Positions 30,298-40,680 are shown, numbered from the stretch's first letter. The stretch is 64,000 bases of DNA from Codonopsis lanceolata (GCA_013146195.2 CM028382.1:114193237-114257236), one strand, 5' to 3'. Notes: a model not told the origin generated them from the sequence alone. Made by a program: numbers and translations.

Positions 30298-31171
30298 AAC
30301 CAGTTAGCTGCTATCAAATGTCGAACCACTTAGGGACTGTAATAAAGTAATTGCATCCCCAACATTCTTAGTCGTAACTATAGCAGGACCTGCAAGAAGC
30401 AGCACGTCATCAAGTACTATCCCTATGTTATCATGCATTCATAAACTTGAGCTAGACCATTATAAATCAGTACCATATAATTCCATTAGAGCCAGTGCAG
30501 TTCAGAATAGCATAACACGATTTCCTTCAAAAAGAAGTACATCCCAAACTCGAAAAACTGAATTTAAAATAAAATGAGACAATCAGAATTGCTTCCTAAG
30601 TCAGGAGTCCTCAGTCTTTGAAGGAACAACGAATAAATGGAGGTGTGCTTTTGATCAACATAGGTGGATTTGAAGTTGAAATGCTTTACATAAAATATAA
30701 GCCTTACCACTTTCCCATGGAAGCATATTTACAAAGATGGACAAGAACCAAGGCCAAATCCGGGCTACCGCACTCCCAAGTAATCAAGATGATTTCTTGA
30801 GAGAAGAATTAAGGGTACGAGGAATATGCATGTATGTAATAAAAATCGATTCATAGAATAACAACAGACAAACCTAGTCTAGGAAATCTTTCACGCACTA
30901 AGTCCTCAAAAACAAGTTGGTCCACCTGAATATATACAAAAAAATTATTCAAATCTAAGACAAATCAAAGAACTACCTTGGGGATGTTGAGCAAAGTATC
31001 AACTATCAAGTGCTCTTGAACCAGATGAAAATCAAAACACTTAAAGCAACCAGAAAGGAGAGTAAAGGTTCTTGCCAACAGATAATGACAATTGAAGGAC
31101 TCACTTGGGATTCAATCATTTCCATTGAGAAGTAGCCTTCAAAGTAATCATCAATAATACCCACCAAAGTC
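30298..31171 (-). pseudogene. Captured TBC-domain RabGAP gene fragment (five exons)
   Basis: Minus-strand exons with intact GT-AG borders are 31105-31171 (GIIDDYFEGYFSMEMIESQ), 30874-30925 (VDQLVFEDLVRERFPRL), 30708-30795 (NHLDYLGV…PWFLSIFVNMLPWES), 30474-30557 (RVWDVLLFEGNRVMLF, stop, TALALMELY) and about 30298-30389 (GPAIVTTKNVGDAITLLQSL). This is the C-terminal half of a Rab GTPase-activating TBC domain plus its plant-specific continuation. Defects include small deletions in the third exon, TGA replacing an Arg codon in the fourth, and a stop soon after GSTFDSS. In the parent gene the TBC domain accelerates GTP hydrolysis by Rab GTPases. Here introns were captured as well, so capture was at the DNA level. 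It is not functional. Confidence 0.85.
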
Positions 31172-32446
31172 CTGAAAGATTCAAATCAAATCGGTATGTA
31201 AATTTAATATTTAATTCTCAGTAAAGCATAATACTAGAGAATCAAACCATGACAACAACTCCAGACATCATTTCAAACAATGATATAGTACTATTGTTTA
31301 AAATGCTTCGACTTCCAAGCATAAAAAACACAAGTTTGAATTCAAGAACAGCCAAATTGTTGGTTCTCTGCTAAAGAACCATCTCCAATCTATCGTACTC
31401 AACATCCTACTTAACGAAGACGACACTAAGTACCTTGACTTCCTCTCTGCAGTGCTACAGAATATTAGGACTATCCAATCATACACCTTAGAAACCACCT
31501 TACGATAACATTTTTCCTTCGAAGATTCTAGCTCATCTACCACTACTCACATTTGCAGAAACCACATTAGAAAAAAGGATCTAGTCACCTAAACATAAAT
31601 GGATCAGGAGCATACTGAACAGATGATCACAAAAAGCTAGGCACCATAATTACCTTTCGCACCACCATGACCATAAGGAATAGTCCGACCAAAATAATGT
31701 GTTCATAACTGAATAGTGGGAGGAATTGAATCGAGGGAAGCAAATCTCTAGAACATATTAACTAACTATAATTGGTACCCTCACGAAGCCTACTTCATTC
31801 TCCCCATAAATATGCAGCAACCGTGTCAATTACTTTAAGAAAATGGTTTGGATTTATGTCATGGAACCATCATACAGGTTATGGCAAGTTGACTCTTTGA
31901 CTCACACTCAAACCAACTACCATACTTGAGTCTGGGTTACTTAAATCAACAGATACAGCCATACAAAATTAACTAGATGAGCTAAAAATACCACTAGAGG
32001 TGTAAAGGCATAAATTAAAGGATGTTAAACAGAAAAGAAACACTTTCAATGTGAGATATGCATAGTAATGTAAAAAGAAGCAAAAAATACCTAAATATGA
32101 TGTTCGTACAATATCATCTTACAAATTTAATTGTTATCACTACCTAACTAAGGAGGCAATTTTTTTCAAGATGTGCAAAAACTATCTCATATGACTCCTG
32201 ATTCAAAAACTTTCTTTGATAAACCAGGTAATTATGCTTTTAACATTCCTATTAAACAAATTATCGAACAGTTGGTTAGCAGAGAAACATTACCGGAACA
32301 AATAACTAACATAAAGAAGGGTAGCGCTACTGTAGCAACGAATAATTAATATCAAAAAATCGATACTCATAGAACATTCATAAACGAGGAGGGAACCTTC
32401 TAAGCTGACACATCATCGTCCCAATGAGCAGCGACAACCCTAAGAT
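31172..32446. other. CACTA interior, probably captured intron and flanking DNA
   Basis: No confidently recognised exon. The segment lies between the RabGAP exons and the next gene fragment and has intron-like composition. An 81-codon minus-strand frame (31298-31543) shows no known motif. Confidence 0.4.
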
Positions 32447-32680
32447 TTACCAAATGAATGCTACTATATCCTCTATTAAAGTATCACGTACGGAGGATAT
32501 GGCGGAGTACACATGACCTAAAGACATATATTTCACCGGAGTCCCCTTCTCTTTCTCCACTGCCGACGGCGTTTCACGGTGAGGGTACAGGTTTACGTCG
32601 ATTTCCTTCAATTTCGATACTTCTTCTTTGTTATTGGTATCGCAAGGTGGGCTTGAGGATTGGAAAGGAAATGCCGCCAT
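32447..32680 (-). pseudogene. Captured 5' exon of an unidentified plant gene
   Basis: On the minus strand an ATG at 32680 opens a frame of 77 codons with ordinary codon use: MAAFPFQSSSPPCDT, then KEEVSKLKEIDVNLYPHRET and KGTPVKYMSLGHVYSAISSV. It is preceded by a leader-like CCCTAGAGATCGAGAAAGCT. It looks like a genuine first exon (possibly ending near 32460). I do not recognise the family. It lies upstream of, and on the same strand as, the RabGAP exons, so it could be the first exon of that same gene. Confidence 0.4.
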
Positions 32681-32699
32681 TCGATTTTTGGGATTTGAG

Positions 32700-33090
32700 G
32701 GTGTGGAGATGGAGGTCAGAAGAGAAGAGCTTTCTCGATCTCTAGGGATTTGATAAATAGAAAGGAGTAAGCATTGGGGCTTTTGGAGGGAGGGATTTTC
32801 CTTTTCCCCAAATTATCTCAAATAAAATGTTACTTCCCAAATTGTTCGACCGAAAATGAAAATGAAACCGCGAAAAAGTTGGCGCCTTACAGATTAGTCA
32901 CATTTGCCGACAAACTGGATCTATTTTGTCGCGCAAGTTTACTAATTTTCTATGATTTAGTTTCGTAGCCAATTTGTATATGGATTTACTACGAAAATTT
33001 ACTTTGTAGCTAAGCAAGTACACTTACCTATAAATTAATTTTCGTAGTTAAAAATTTGTAGCTAATTCTACAGTTTCTTGTTGTGAGAGC
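32700..33090. other. Second CACTA-like terminus with TTCGTAGC repeats
   Basis: From about 32885 the motif TTCGTAGC / GCTACGAA and relatives recur in both orientations. The run ends in CTACAGTTTCTTGTTGTG near 33084. Reverse-complemented, that is CACAACAAGAAACTGTAG, close to the CACTACAAGAAA end of another CACTA family. The opposite end was not found, so this is a nested, truncated element. Confidence 0.5.
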
Positions 33091-33298
33091 TTGGAGTATG
33101 CGTAGATCTGAGAGAGAGCGGAGATGCGTTTAGATTTTTAGGGTTAGATAATTAGTAAAGTGTATTTATACTAGGGTACTATTTTTGTTTTTCTCTTACA
33201 AATATTAATATTAATATCAAATAAGTATTTTTAGTAGTTAGTCATGAAAAATCAATTAATCAAATTTTGTGAATTTTTAAAATATTTTAAAAGTTTAA

Positions 33299-33470
33299 TC
33301 ACTCCAATTAGGGGTGGGCATTCGGATTTGGGTTTTCGGGTCCCGATCCGGTCGGGTCGGGTAATTGCTCAGATTTTTGGATGGCAGATTACCCGAATCC
33401 GACCTATGCTTTTTCGAGTCGGTTATCAAATTTAAATTGATATCTGCATTCGGGTACCCGAAATTTTGAA
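33299..33470. mobile_element. hAT/MITE-like terminus with TAGGGGTGGGCA start
   Basis: AATTAGGGGTGGGCATTCGG begins a GC-rich stretch with repeated CGGGT/ACCCG motifs (CGGGTCGGGTAATT, ATTACCCGAATCCGACC, TTCGGGTACCCGAA). A related element starts with TAGGGGTGGGCATCGGG at 50481. It is followed directly by a TA microsatellite and appears truncated there. The short open frame across it is not a gene. Confidence 0.5.
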
Positions 33471-33478
33471 TAAATATA

Positions 33479-33479
<1 letters not shown>

Positions 33480-33548
<69 letters not shown>
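33480..33548. repeat. (AT)n microsatellite, about 70 bp
   Basis: Alternating AT without interruption. Confidence 0.95.
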
Positions 33549-33551
<3 letters not shown>

Positions 33552-33891
33552 ATTAAATTGATATCTGCATTTCTTTCAAATGGTTGTATCCTTTGGATTT
33601 CCAACAGTCACCAAAATGACTGCTAATGAAAACTGTCACAACCGAATTTTAAATATCAAAACAGGTCACACTTGATTATTAACACCCGTAAGCCCGTAAA
33701 ACTTATGTGAATGTGCACTCCGCACCCCCAGATTCACAATGTAGTACTTCTTGGGGGAAGAAAGTTGTTGATGACAGCCAACCTTTGGTGGACCGAAGTG
33801 AAGCGCACCATCGGTTGACCGCAGCCAAATCGAGAAAATCTAGACCGCCAAAGATCGGTAAAACCCGTGAGGCCCGAGGTTGAGACAAGTG
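33549..33891. other. CACTA interior, unidentified fragment
   Basis: A moderately GC-rich piece with ACTGTCACAACCGAATTTTA and ACCCGTAAGCCCGTAAAACT. It could be a retroelement remnant but has no recognisable coding sequence. The 61-codon minus-strand frame (33703-33888) has no known motif. Confidence 0.35.
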
Positions 33892-34290
33892 GTTACGTTA
33901 CGTTACGTTACGTTAAGTCACGTTAAGTTACGTTACATTAAGTTACGTTACGTTAAATTAAGTTAACTTACGTTACGATAAGTTACGTAAGTTAAAGTTA
34001 CGTTACGTTATGTTACGTTGCATACGTTAAGTTACGTTACATTACATTACGTTATGTTACGTTACGTCACGTTAAGTTACGTTACATTAAGTTACGTTAC
34101 ATTACGTTAAGTTAAGTTAACTTACGTCACATTAAGTTACGTAAGTTAAGTTACGTTACGTTATGTTACGTTACGTTACGTTAAGTTACATTACGTTACA
34201 TTAAGTTACGTTACGTTACGTTATGTTACGTTACGTTAAGTTAAGTTAACTTACGTTACATTAAGTTACGTTACATTACGTTACGTTAAG
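33892..34290 (+). repeat. Pentanucleotide array (GTTAC/GTTAA)n, left block
   Basis: About 80 units of a 5-bp repeat, mostly GTTAC and GTTAA with variants ATTAC and GTCAC, keeping the 5-bp register over most of the block. A second block of the same repeat follows the 61-bp minisatellite at 34922-35056. Not the plant telomere repeat (TTTAGGG). Confidence 0.95.
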
Positions 34291-34921
34291 TTATAACATT
34301 TTGCCAATAGGCGTAGCGTGTTTTTATGTTATAATGGTCCATCGTATTCCAATATAATATTTCGCCAATAGGCGTAGCGTATTTTCATGTTATAATGGTC
34401 CATCGTAGTCCATTATAACATTTCGCCAATAGGCGTAATATGTTTTCATGTTATAATGGTCAATCGTAGTCCATTATAACATTTCGCCCATAGGCGTAGC
34501 GTGTTTTCATGTTATAATGGTCCAACGTATTCAAATATAACATTTCGCCAATAGGCGTAACGTGTTTTCATGTTATAATGGTCCATCGTATTCTAATATA
34601 ACATTTTGCCAATAAGCGTAGCGTGTTTTCATGTTATAATGGTCCATCGTAGTCCATTATAACATTTCGCCAATAGGCGTAGCATGTTTTCATGTTATAA
34701 TGATCCATCGTATTCCAATATAACGTTTCGCCAATAGGCGTAGCGTGTTTTTATGTTATAATGGTCTATCGTATTCCAATATAACATTTTGCCAATAGGC
34801 GTAGCGTGCTTTCATGTTATAATGGTCCATTGTAGTCCAATATAGCATTTTGGCAATAGGCGTAGCATGTTTTCATGTTATAATGGTCCATCGTAGTCCA
34901 TTAGGCGTAGCGTGTTTTCAT
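34291..34921 (+). repeat. 61-bp minisatellite, about ten units, each with a hairpin
   Basis: Units repeat every 61 bp (GCCAATAGGC at 34303, 34364, 34425, 34486 and on). Each contains TGTTATAATGG, an 11-base spacer and CCATTATAACA, an 11-bp inverted repeat able to form a stem-loop. Some units have mutated the right arm (CCAATATAACA). The last unit is truncated. It lies between two blocks of the pentanucleotide array, so the 61-bp unit appears to have expanded inside an older array. Confidence 0.95.
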
Positions 34922-35056
34922 GTTAAGTTACGTTATGTTAAGTTAAGTTAAGTTAAGTTACGTTACGTTAAGTTAAATTACGTTAAATTAAGAAGTTACG
35001 TTACATTACGTTAAATTAAGTTAAGTTACGTTACGTTAAGTTAAGTTAAGTTAAGT
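34922..35056 (+). repeat. Pentanucleotide array (GTTAC/GTTAA)n, right block
   Basis: Continuation of the 5-bp array at 33892-34290, here mostly GTTAA. Confidence 0.9.
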
Positions 35057-35272
35057 TGTAATGTGAATATTTTAATTTTTGTAATTATATTGATACTAAT
35101 CATTTTAATTATTGATATTATATTATTAAATTAACGTTTCAAATATTAATTTAATAATAAAATATCATTCATAAAAATGACTATAATATTTCCTATATAT
35201 ATATATACTTAGGGTTTTTGTTTTTATGTTTTTTAGTTATCAACTTATAAATACGCACCGGTGTGAAACTAG
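35057..35272 (+). mobile_element. Helitron 3' terminus
   Basis: ATACGCACCGGTGTGAAA is followed by CTAG at 35269-35272 and then T. A closely related end (GGGTGTAAAACTAG, then TTAAATATTATT) occurs at 36196-36199, and both are preceded by GTTTTTTxGTTATCA-type sequence. 5' limits not found. Confidence 0.5.
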
Positions 35273-35280
35273 TTAAATAT

Positions 35281-35400
35281 TACTCCCTCCGTTTCGGCAA
35301 AAATTATTTGTTTGAAAGTCAAATTTTTAATAAAATGATATTTTTAGTAGTACATTAATATTAAAATGATATTTTTATATTTTAATTTTTGAAAGTGGAT
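35281..35400 (-). repeat. Dispersed MITE-like repeat, copy in inverse orientation
   Basis: CTCCCTCCGTTTCGGCAAAA resembles a Stowaway-type terminus. It is followed by AATAAAATGATATTTTTAGT, the reverse complement of the repeat seen near 21640. Confidence 0.45.
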
Positions 35401-35402
35401 TA

Positions 35403-35600
35403 TTTAATTTTTGCATCACGTTGCACCAATTTAATGCACCGCGATGCATCAATTTAGTTTACCAAATCAAATTTATGCATTGTGATGCATAAATTTAAAT
35501 TATCAAATCCAATATATGCATCGCGAAGCATAAATTTAAATTATATAATTCATTTTATGCATCGCGATGCATCAATTCAAGTAACCAATTGAAGCATCGC
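35403..35600. repeat. Repeats centred on the palindrome ATGCATCGCGATGCAT
   Basis: A perfect 16-bp palindrome lies at 35557-35572. Degenerate versions occur about every 50-60 bp (TGCACCGCGATGCAT, TGCATTGTGATGCAT, TGCATCGCGAAGCAT, GAAGCATCGCAATGG), separated by AAATTTAAATTAT-type spacers. Further copies occur near 36256 and 37500-37665. Confidence 0.8.
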
Positions 35601-35636
35601 AATGGAAACTAGTTTAAAATATTTTAGCTTTTTTAT

Positions 35637-36150
35637 ATCAGAGCTGTCAAAAATCGGTCAGGCCCAAGGGTCGAAACGAGTCGACATGTTCCGACTCATT
35701 ATCCGCTTCGACCCGACCTGATTCGACTCAACTCATTTTGACCCGTTTTGTTTTGGGTTATAACGAGTTACGACCCATTTTTGGTGCGGCTTGGAGATGG
35801 AGATGAAGCCGGAGAAGATTGAACGAGGCCGGTGCTTGGGTTGCTTTACCAGATCTGGCTGGAAGCGAATAAGGAAGAGATGAGTGATGATGGAGCTGCC
35901 GTGCGTTGAGAGCAGGTATGGAGTCAGTGCCGTGAGGTGTGTGAGATTAGGGTTTAGATAAAAAATCTGAGTTGTATTTATACCTAGGATTTTTGTTTTT
36001 TGTTTTTTTAATTATCAGTTTATAAATACACATAATTTATATTGTCTTTGTTTTACTTGAATTTAATTTATTAAATAGACAAAACAATTTTATTTGAATA
36101 CTTTCTTAATTTATTCTTTCAATTTATAGTCTTTATTTTACTTTAATTTA
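35637..36150. other. hAT-like GACCCG-rich end and mosaic sequence
   Basis: 35655-35770 has repeated CGACCCGACC/GACCCGTTTTG motifs like MITE ends elsewhere in the window. 35780-35950 is a GA-rich, leader-like patch with no recognised protein. Confidence 0.35.
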
Positions 36151-36199
36151 ATTTAATAAAAAAAGTGTGAGCACGTTCTACGTTCGGGTGTAAAACTAG
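36151..36199 (+). mobile_element. Helitron 3' terminus
   Basis: GAGCACGTTCTACGTTCGGGTGT forms an imperfect stem before AAAACTAG (36192-36199) and T, matching the end at 35272. Confidence 0.45.
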
Positions 36200-36255
36200 T
36201 TAAATATTATTATATTTTATAATATAATATTATTAAATTACCAAATCCAATTTAT

Positions 36256-36681
36256 GCATCGTGATCTTGCAAAAATGTTGAGTGATCAGACAAGGTGGAT
36301 CGAACTGATCAGACAAGTGATTGGGCTACAATGGGATCTAAGAAAAATGTTGAGTCAAGTGGTGGCTGGGAGCAAGTGATAGACAAAATGCATAATGTGG
36401 GTGCTGGTACAGAAAAACCAGTATCAAGTGGGTGGTCAAATGAAGAACTTTATAGATCCACTGGTTGGGGAGGAACTGAATCTGCGAAAGATATTGATCA
36501 GCCTAGGTCAAGTACTTATTGGGGGAAGAAAGTACTGGGGTTGATGATGGAGCTCGGCTATGAAATCGAACTGGGGTGGAGAAGCCATAGTGAGTGGCTG
36601 GCGGAGGAGGCGGATTGGACGGATATAATTGAAGGGGAACAGAGGAGGCGAATTGGACATATGGAATACAATTATTTTTAA
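36256..36681 (+). pseudogene. Captured WG/GW-repeat fragment resembling the Pol V largest subunit (NRPE1) tail
   Basis: The open frame (from ATG 36295; the same frame continues upstream past one stop) contains degenerate repeats rich in Trp-Gly pairs: KKNVESSGGWEQV, SSGWSNEEL, RSTGWGGTES, SSTYWGKK. The KNVE motif occurs twice (KNVE before the stop, SKKNVESSGG after). Such Ser/Lys-rich WG/GW repeats form the Argonaute-binding hook in the C-terminal domain of the RNA polymerase V largest subunit, and also in SPT5L. After WGKK the sequence becomes a different, non-repetitive frame (VLGLMMELGYEIEL) that may be out of phase. It lies inside the CACTA element without promoter or other exons. NRPE1 is my best guess from repeat style, not from an alignment. 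Confidence 0.45.
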
Positions 36682-37310
36682 TAAATAATTTTAATTATTT
36701 TAAAATTTGTAATTCAAAATTATTTGAAAAATCAAAAGATTAACTAAATATATACCCATCCCATATATGCAAGTTCAATTAATGATAAAAATTAATTATT
36801 AACCAAATCTCACTATTATATTGTTTTTAATTTTTTTAAAAATAATATAAATTTTCAAAAAAATTATTTTGATTGTTATAAAACCATTTTTCACTTAAAA
36901 TATCCAAAATATCAACTAAATGATGAACTATAAATTGATAAAATATCATTCATTAAAATGATAATAATATTTTTCTACCAAGAAACAATTATAATTTATT
37001 TACCAAAAAAATCATAAATTTTTTATTATAGTGACGGAGAAAACCGTCACTGATCAGTGACGGAATCTCCGTCACTAAATCTGACATGAATTTTCAGAGC
37101 GTTCAGCGACAGAAGGAAAAGGAATATTCTTAAAAGATGCTTATTTAGCGACGAAAATTAGCGATGGTTGAATGTTCGTCGCTAAAGGGAAAGCCCGCCA
37201 AAACAGTGACAAACTATCCGTCTCTAAAGTGGGTTTTCCGTCATTGATCAGTGACGGAGGGTTCCGTCACTAATTTTCCGTCATTGATTATCAGTTTTCT
37301 AGTAGTATAA

Positions 37311-39110
37311 ACATATAAAAATACATTTTATGTCCTCATATTCTCTTCCTTCTTCATAGCTCGTTCTTCTTCTTCTTCATTTTGTGTTTGTGTGTATGAT
37401 TAAAAAATATATACTTTTGTGTTTGTGCAACTGTGCATATACTGTTTGATGAAAAGTCTAAATAGAAATTTATTCGTTTTTAAATACCTTTTTTGAAACT
37501 CGATGCATCAATTTTGAATCACAATGTATCATTTGTCAATTGTGATGCATCGACTTAGATGTGAGACGTAGGTAAGATGCATTAATTTTGAATCATATGT
37601 TGATTGTGTACATGAAAGAAGAGAGATGAAAGTTTGGTACATTATGATTTAAGGCGCGATGCATAAATTAGATTTTTTTTTATAAAGTATTCAACTTTTT
37701 ATTTCAATTTTTTTTTAAATCTTAGAACTTAATTTTACTCAGTGAACTGAAAAAAATGCATATAATAAGATCAAAGTATTTATGCTTCTTTACCTAATTA
37801 TTATACTTTTTTATATTTCCGGTATTTAACATTATACCCGAATTTTTTATATTTTGAGTATAGAAAAAAATATAGATTTCAAATTTTTAGATTTGTATTT
37901 TGAAGATCTATTTTTTAAACATTTTTATAATTAAAATACATCTATTTTAAATCACTTGTATCTAATGTAGTTGTTCACGTCAAAATTGGCCTCTTTGTAG
38001 TCACTAATCTATTTGTTTTTCGTCTCTACATTTCAAAATCCTTTGATTTAATTAGATTTTATTTATAAATGTTCATTATTCTGATTTGATAAAACCAAAA
38101 TTGAGAAATTTGTGGTCACAGTGCATATTAATAAATAAATATAAATATATATTGGTTACCAATAAATCTGTATCAGTTTGAAGATCATTAAATTGTATCA
38201 AATTTAGCACATACACTTGAACATGAAGTTTATTAAATTATCGTAATTTATTCTCTACATCTTTAATCCTACGAATTGCATATATTTAAGCTATTTACTG
38301 ATTACAAAGGTACCATGAGAATTTAATTATTTCGCATATATAATTGTTTTCAGTTTATTGTAGCTCCATGATCTCTAGAAAAAAAGATAGGACCAAGTAC
38401 ATGAGATTTTAAGTAATCGAAATAAAAAGAATACAATAAGTATTACAGATTGGAAATATATCTTTACATTGTAAAATATACATTTTGCACGAAAAATCGT
38501 TGAGTTATCTAGGCTTACCCTTGGTCTGGCTGTTGTCTCTAAGAAAAATGAGAAAGGGAGGTATTTTATATAGATTTCTTCTATATTGGTGTGTTATCCT
38601 CGGTTGTTTTTAGCAATGATGTTCAATAAACAAAATTGTAACAAATTTATAGTGATTTAACTTTAAAAGCGCTGCGAGAAGAGAAAAGCTAAGGAAGCTC
38701 TAACTCCCTTAAGCGTTCAATTACAGCCGGAGAAATTAATCTTCAATGATAGTTCATGTAATTGTTTTGATAATTTATTCATTTATCATTCAATTGATAA
38801 GTGATTATTAAATTCAACAATTGAAATAAATAATTATTTATCAGCTCATTGAAATTTCAATGTAGTTAAAAAAATCATAACTATTTTTTATATTGTCGGA
38901 TGTGAATGAAGTTGAAATAGTTTGGTATATATGGTTGTCAATTGTCTCAAATCAAAAAAAGAATATCAAAATTTTTCGGATTTATTTTTCTAATTAATTT
39001 TGATTACAAATTCGTTTCATTTCCCAATGCATTAATGACACATATACAATGAAGAAGTGTTGTCATTTTTAGAAAGTGCATTTTGGCGGGAACTTTCCAA
39101 AAATCGCACC
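37311..39110. other. AT-rich interior of the minus-strand Helitron, no gene
   Basis: Right of the CACTA element the host Helitron continues. Copies of the TGATGCATC repeat lie at 37500-37665. No coding region recognised. Confidence 0.45.
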
Positions 39111-39299
39111 TCTCCTTTTATATATGTATAGATATTTACAAAGACTCTTAGTTATTTGCTTTTCGCGCCAAGCATGGGTACATGTGAGATATATATTTTT
39201 TATAATAATAATATAACTTTTGGACGTTATACTTGGATTGTTAAAACCTTTCATGGATATAATATATATTTTTTCTTTTGTTACTAATATTAAACATTT

Positions 39300-40680
39300 T
39301 TTTACCTAAATACTTTTAAATTAACATAAGTTTTTAACTAACTTGAGATATATATTCTGTATTGGTAATAATATTAAAAATATTTGATCTAAAGGCTCTT
39401 AAAACTAACATCTAATTTGATAAAAATAGTAGAAGTTTTTTTGTTAAAAATTTTTAAAATCATTATTCATTTTTAAACAATGTCGGATATTTATTTTCTA
39501 TTTCTATTGATAATGGAAGTTTAACTCTTTTTATTTAAAGACTTTTAAAACCAACATCACTTTCTAATCATGTGATGTATATACTTTCTATTAGTAATAA
39601 TAGTAGTATTTTATCTAAAGACTTTTTAACCACTATCTTTTTTCTAAACAATGTGCTATATATCTTTTCTATATGTAATAATATAAACATGTCTTTATCT
39701 AATGATTTTTATAACCAATATTCATTTCTAAATAATGTGAGATATATCTCTTTGTAACCAATATAAGATACATCATCTAAAAACTTTTTAAACCAATATC
39801 ACTTTTCTAATCAATTTGAAATATTTTTCTTCTATTGATAATAATTGTAAAATTTTAAAACCAGCATTACTCTCTAACCGATGTGGGATACATCTCCTGA
39901 TTTGGTAATACAAGTAGAAGTCTTTTATCTTAAAAAATTTATAACCAATATTTCTTTCTAAAAAAATATGAGATACATCTCTTCTCTTCTATTGGTGATA
40001 AAAGTAGAATTCTTTTTATCTAAAGACTTTTAAAACGAACATCACTTTTTAACCAATGTAAGATATCTCTTCTATTAGTGATAATAGTAAATTAAAGTCT
40101 TTTATCTAAATTTAAAATCAACATCACTTTCGAACCAATGTAAGATAAACATATCCTATTGGTAATAATGATAGAAGTCTTATGTCTAAAGACTTGCATC
40201 TATTCTATTTAAAATAAAAAAAATTAATTTTAAAACTTTTTAAATTAACTTTTCTTTTAAAATAATGCGAGATACATATCTTTTATTGATAATAAAAGTA
40301 TAACTTTTTAATATAAAACTTTTAAAACTAACATCTCTTTCTAAACAATCTAAAATACATCTCTTTTACGGTAATAAAAATATAGAATACTTTTTAACTA
40401 ATATGAGATACATGCATTTATTCTATTTGTAATAAAAAAAATTTAATCTAAAAACTTTTTAAACCAACATTTCTATTTAAACAATGAGAGATACATATCT
40501 TTTATTAGTAATAAGTAAAAGTCTTTAATATAAGACTTTAAAACTAACATCTTTTCTAAACAATGTAAAATGCATCTCTTATATGGTAATAAAAGTAGAA
40601 GTCTTTTATCAAATGACTTTCAAAACTAACATCAATTTATAACAAAAGTAAGATACATCTTTTTATTGGTGATATTAGTA
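39300..40680 (+). repeat. Diverged 84-bp satellite, block 1
   Basis: Repeated units follow the pattern AACCAATGTGAGATACATCT, CTTCTATTGGTAATAATAGT, AGAAGTCTTTTATCTAAAGA, CTTTTAAAACCAACATCACT. Within a unit CCAAT…ATTGG and AGTCTTTTATCTAAAGACT are inverted repeats. Identity between neighbouring units is modest and unit length varies (roughly 60-90 bp). At about 40680-40860 the sequence switches to the reverse orientation. Confidence 0.85.

Larger units (their letters stand above)
29422..37307. mobile_element. CACTA (En/Spm-like) element carrying captured host gene fragments
   Basis: The left terminus is CACTACTAAAAAATCGGTAA. The right terminus reverse-complements to TACTACTAGAAAACTGATAA, with the outermost C changed. 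Both ends carry many direct and inverted copies of the subterminal motif TCCGTCACTAA / GACGGA (29440-29960 and 37030-37290), where the transposase of such elements binds. No CACTA transposase (TnpD/TnpA) was seen. The interior holds RabGAP exons (30298-31171, minus), another gene 5' fragment (32447-32680, minus), a second CACTA-like end, hAT-like and Helitron ends, satellite arrays, and a WG/GW-rich fragment. Length 7886 bp; a gene-capturing, non-autonomous composite. Confidence 0.8.
29066..39132 (-). mobile_element. Minus-strand Helitron interrupted by a CACTA element
   Basis: Read on the minus strand, a Helitron 5' end TCTATACATATATAAAAGGA starts at 39132 with an A before it. The 3' end at 29066-29069 has CCGTCCAATGCACGG (hairpin) and a short spacer, then CTAG, followed by T. 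These are the canonical A|TC…CTRR|T borders. Without the 7.9-kb CACTA insert (29422-37307) the element is about 2.2 kb and encodes no recognisable protein. Pairing of the two ends is inferred because they are the nearest compatible termini on either side of the CACTA. Confidence 0.55.

Noticed and set aside
33892..34290. Interstitial telomere-like repeat
   Set aside because: The unit is GTTAC/GTTAA, not the plant TTTAGGG or a known telomere variant.
34291..34921. CRISPR-like array (regular repeats with palindromic parts)
   Set aside because: Units are contiguous 61-bp tandem repeats with no unique spacers, in a plant nuclear genome.
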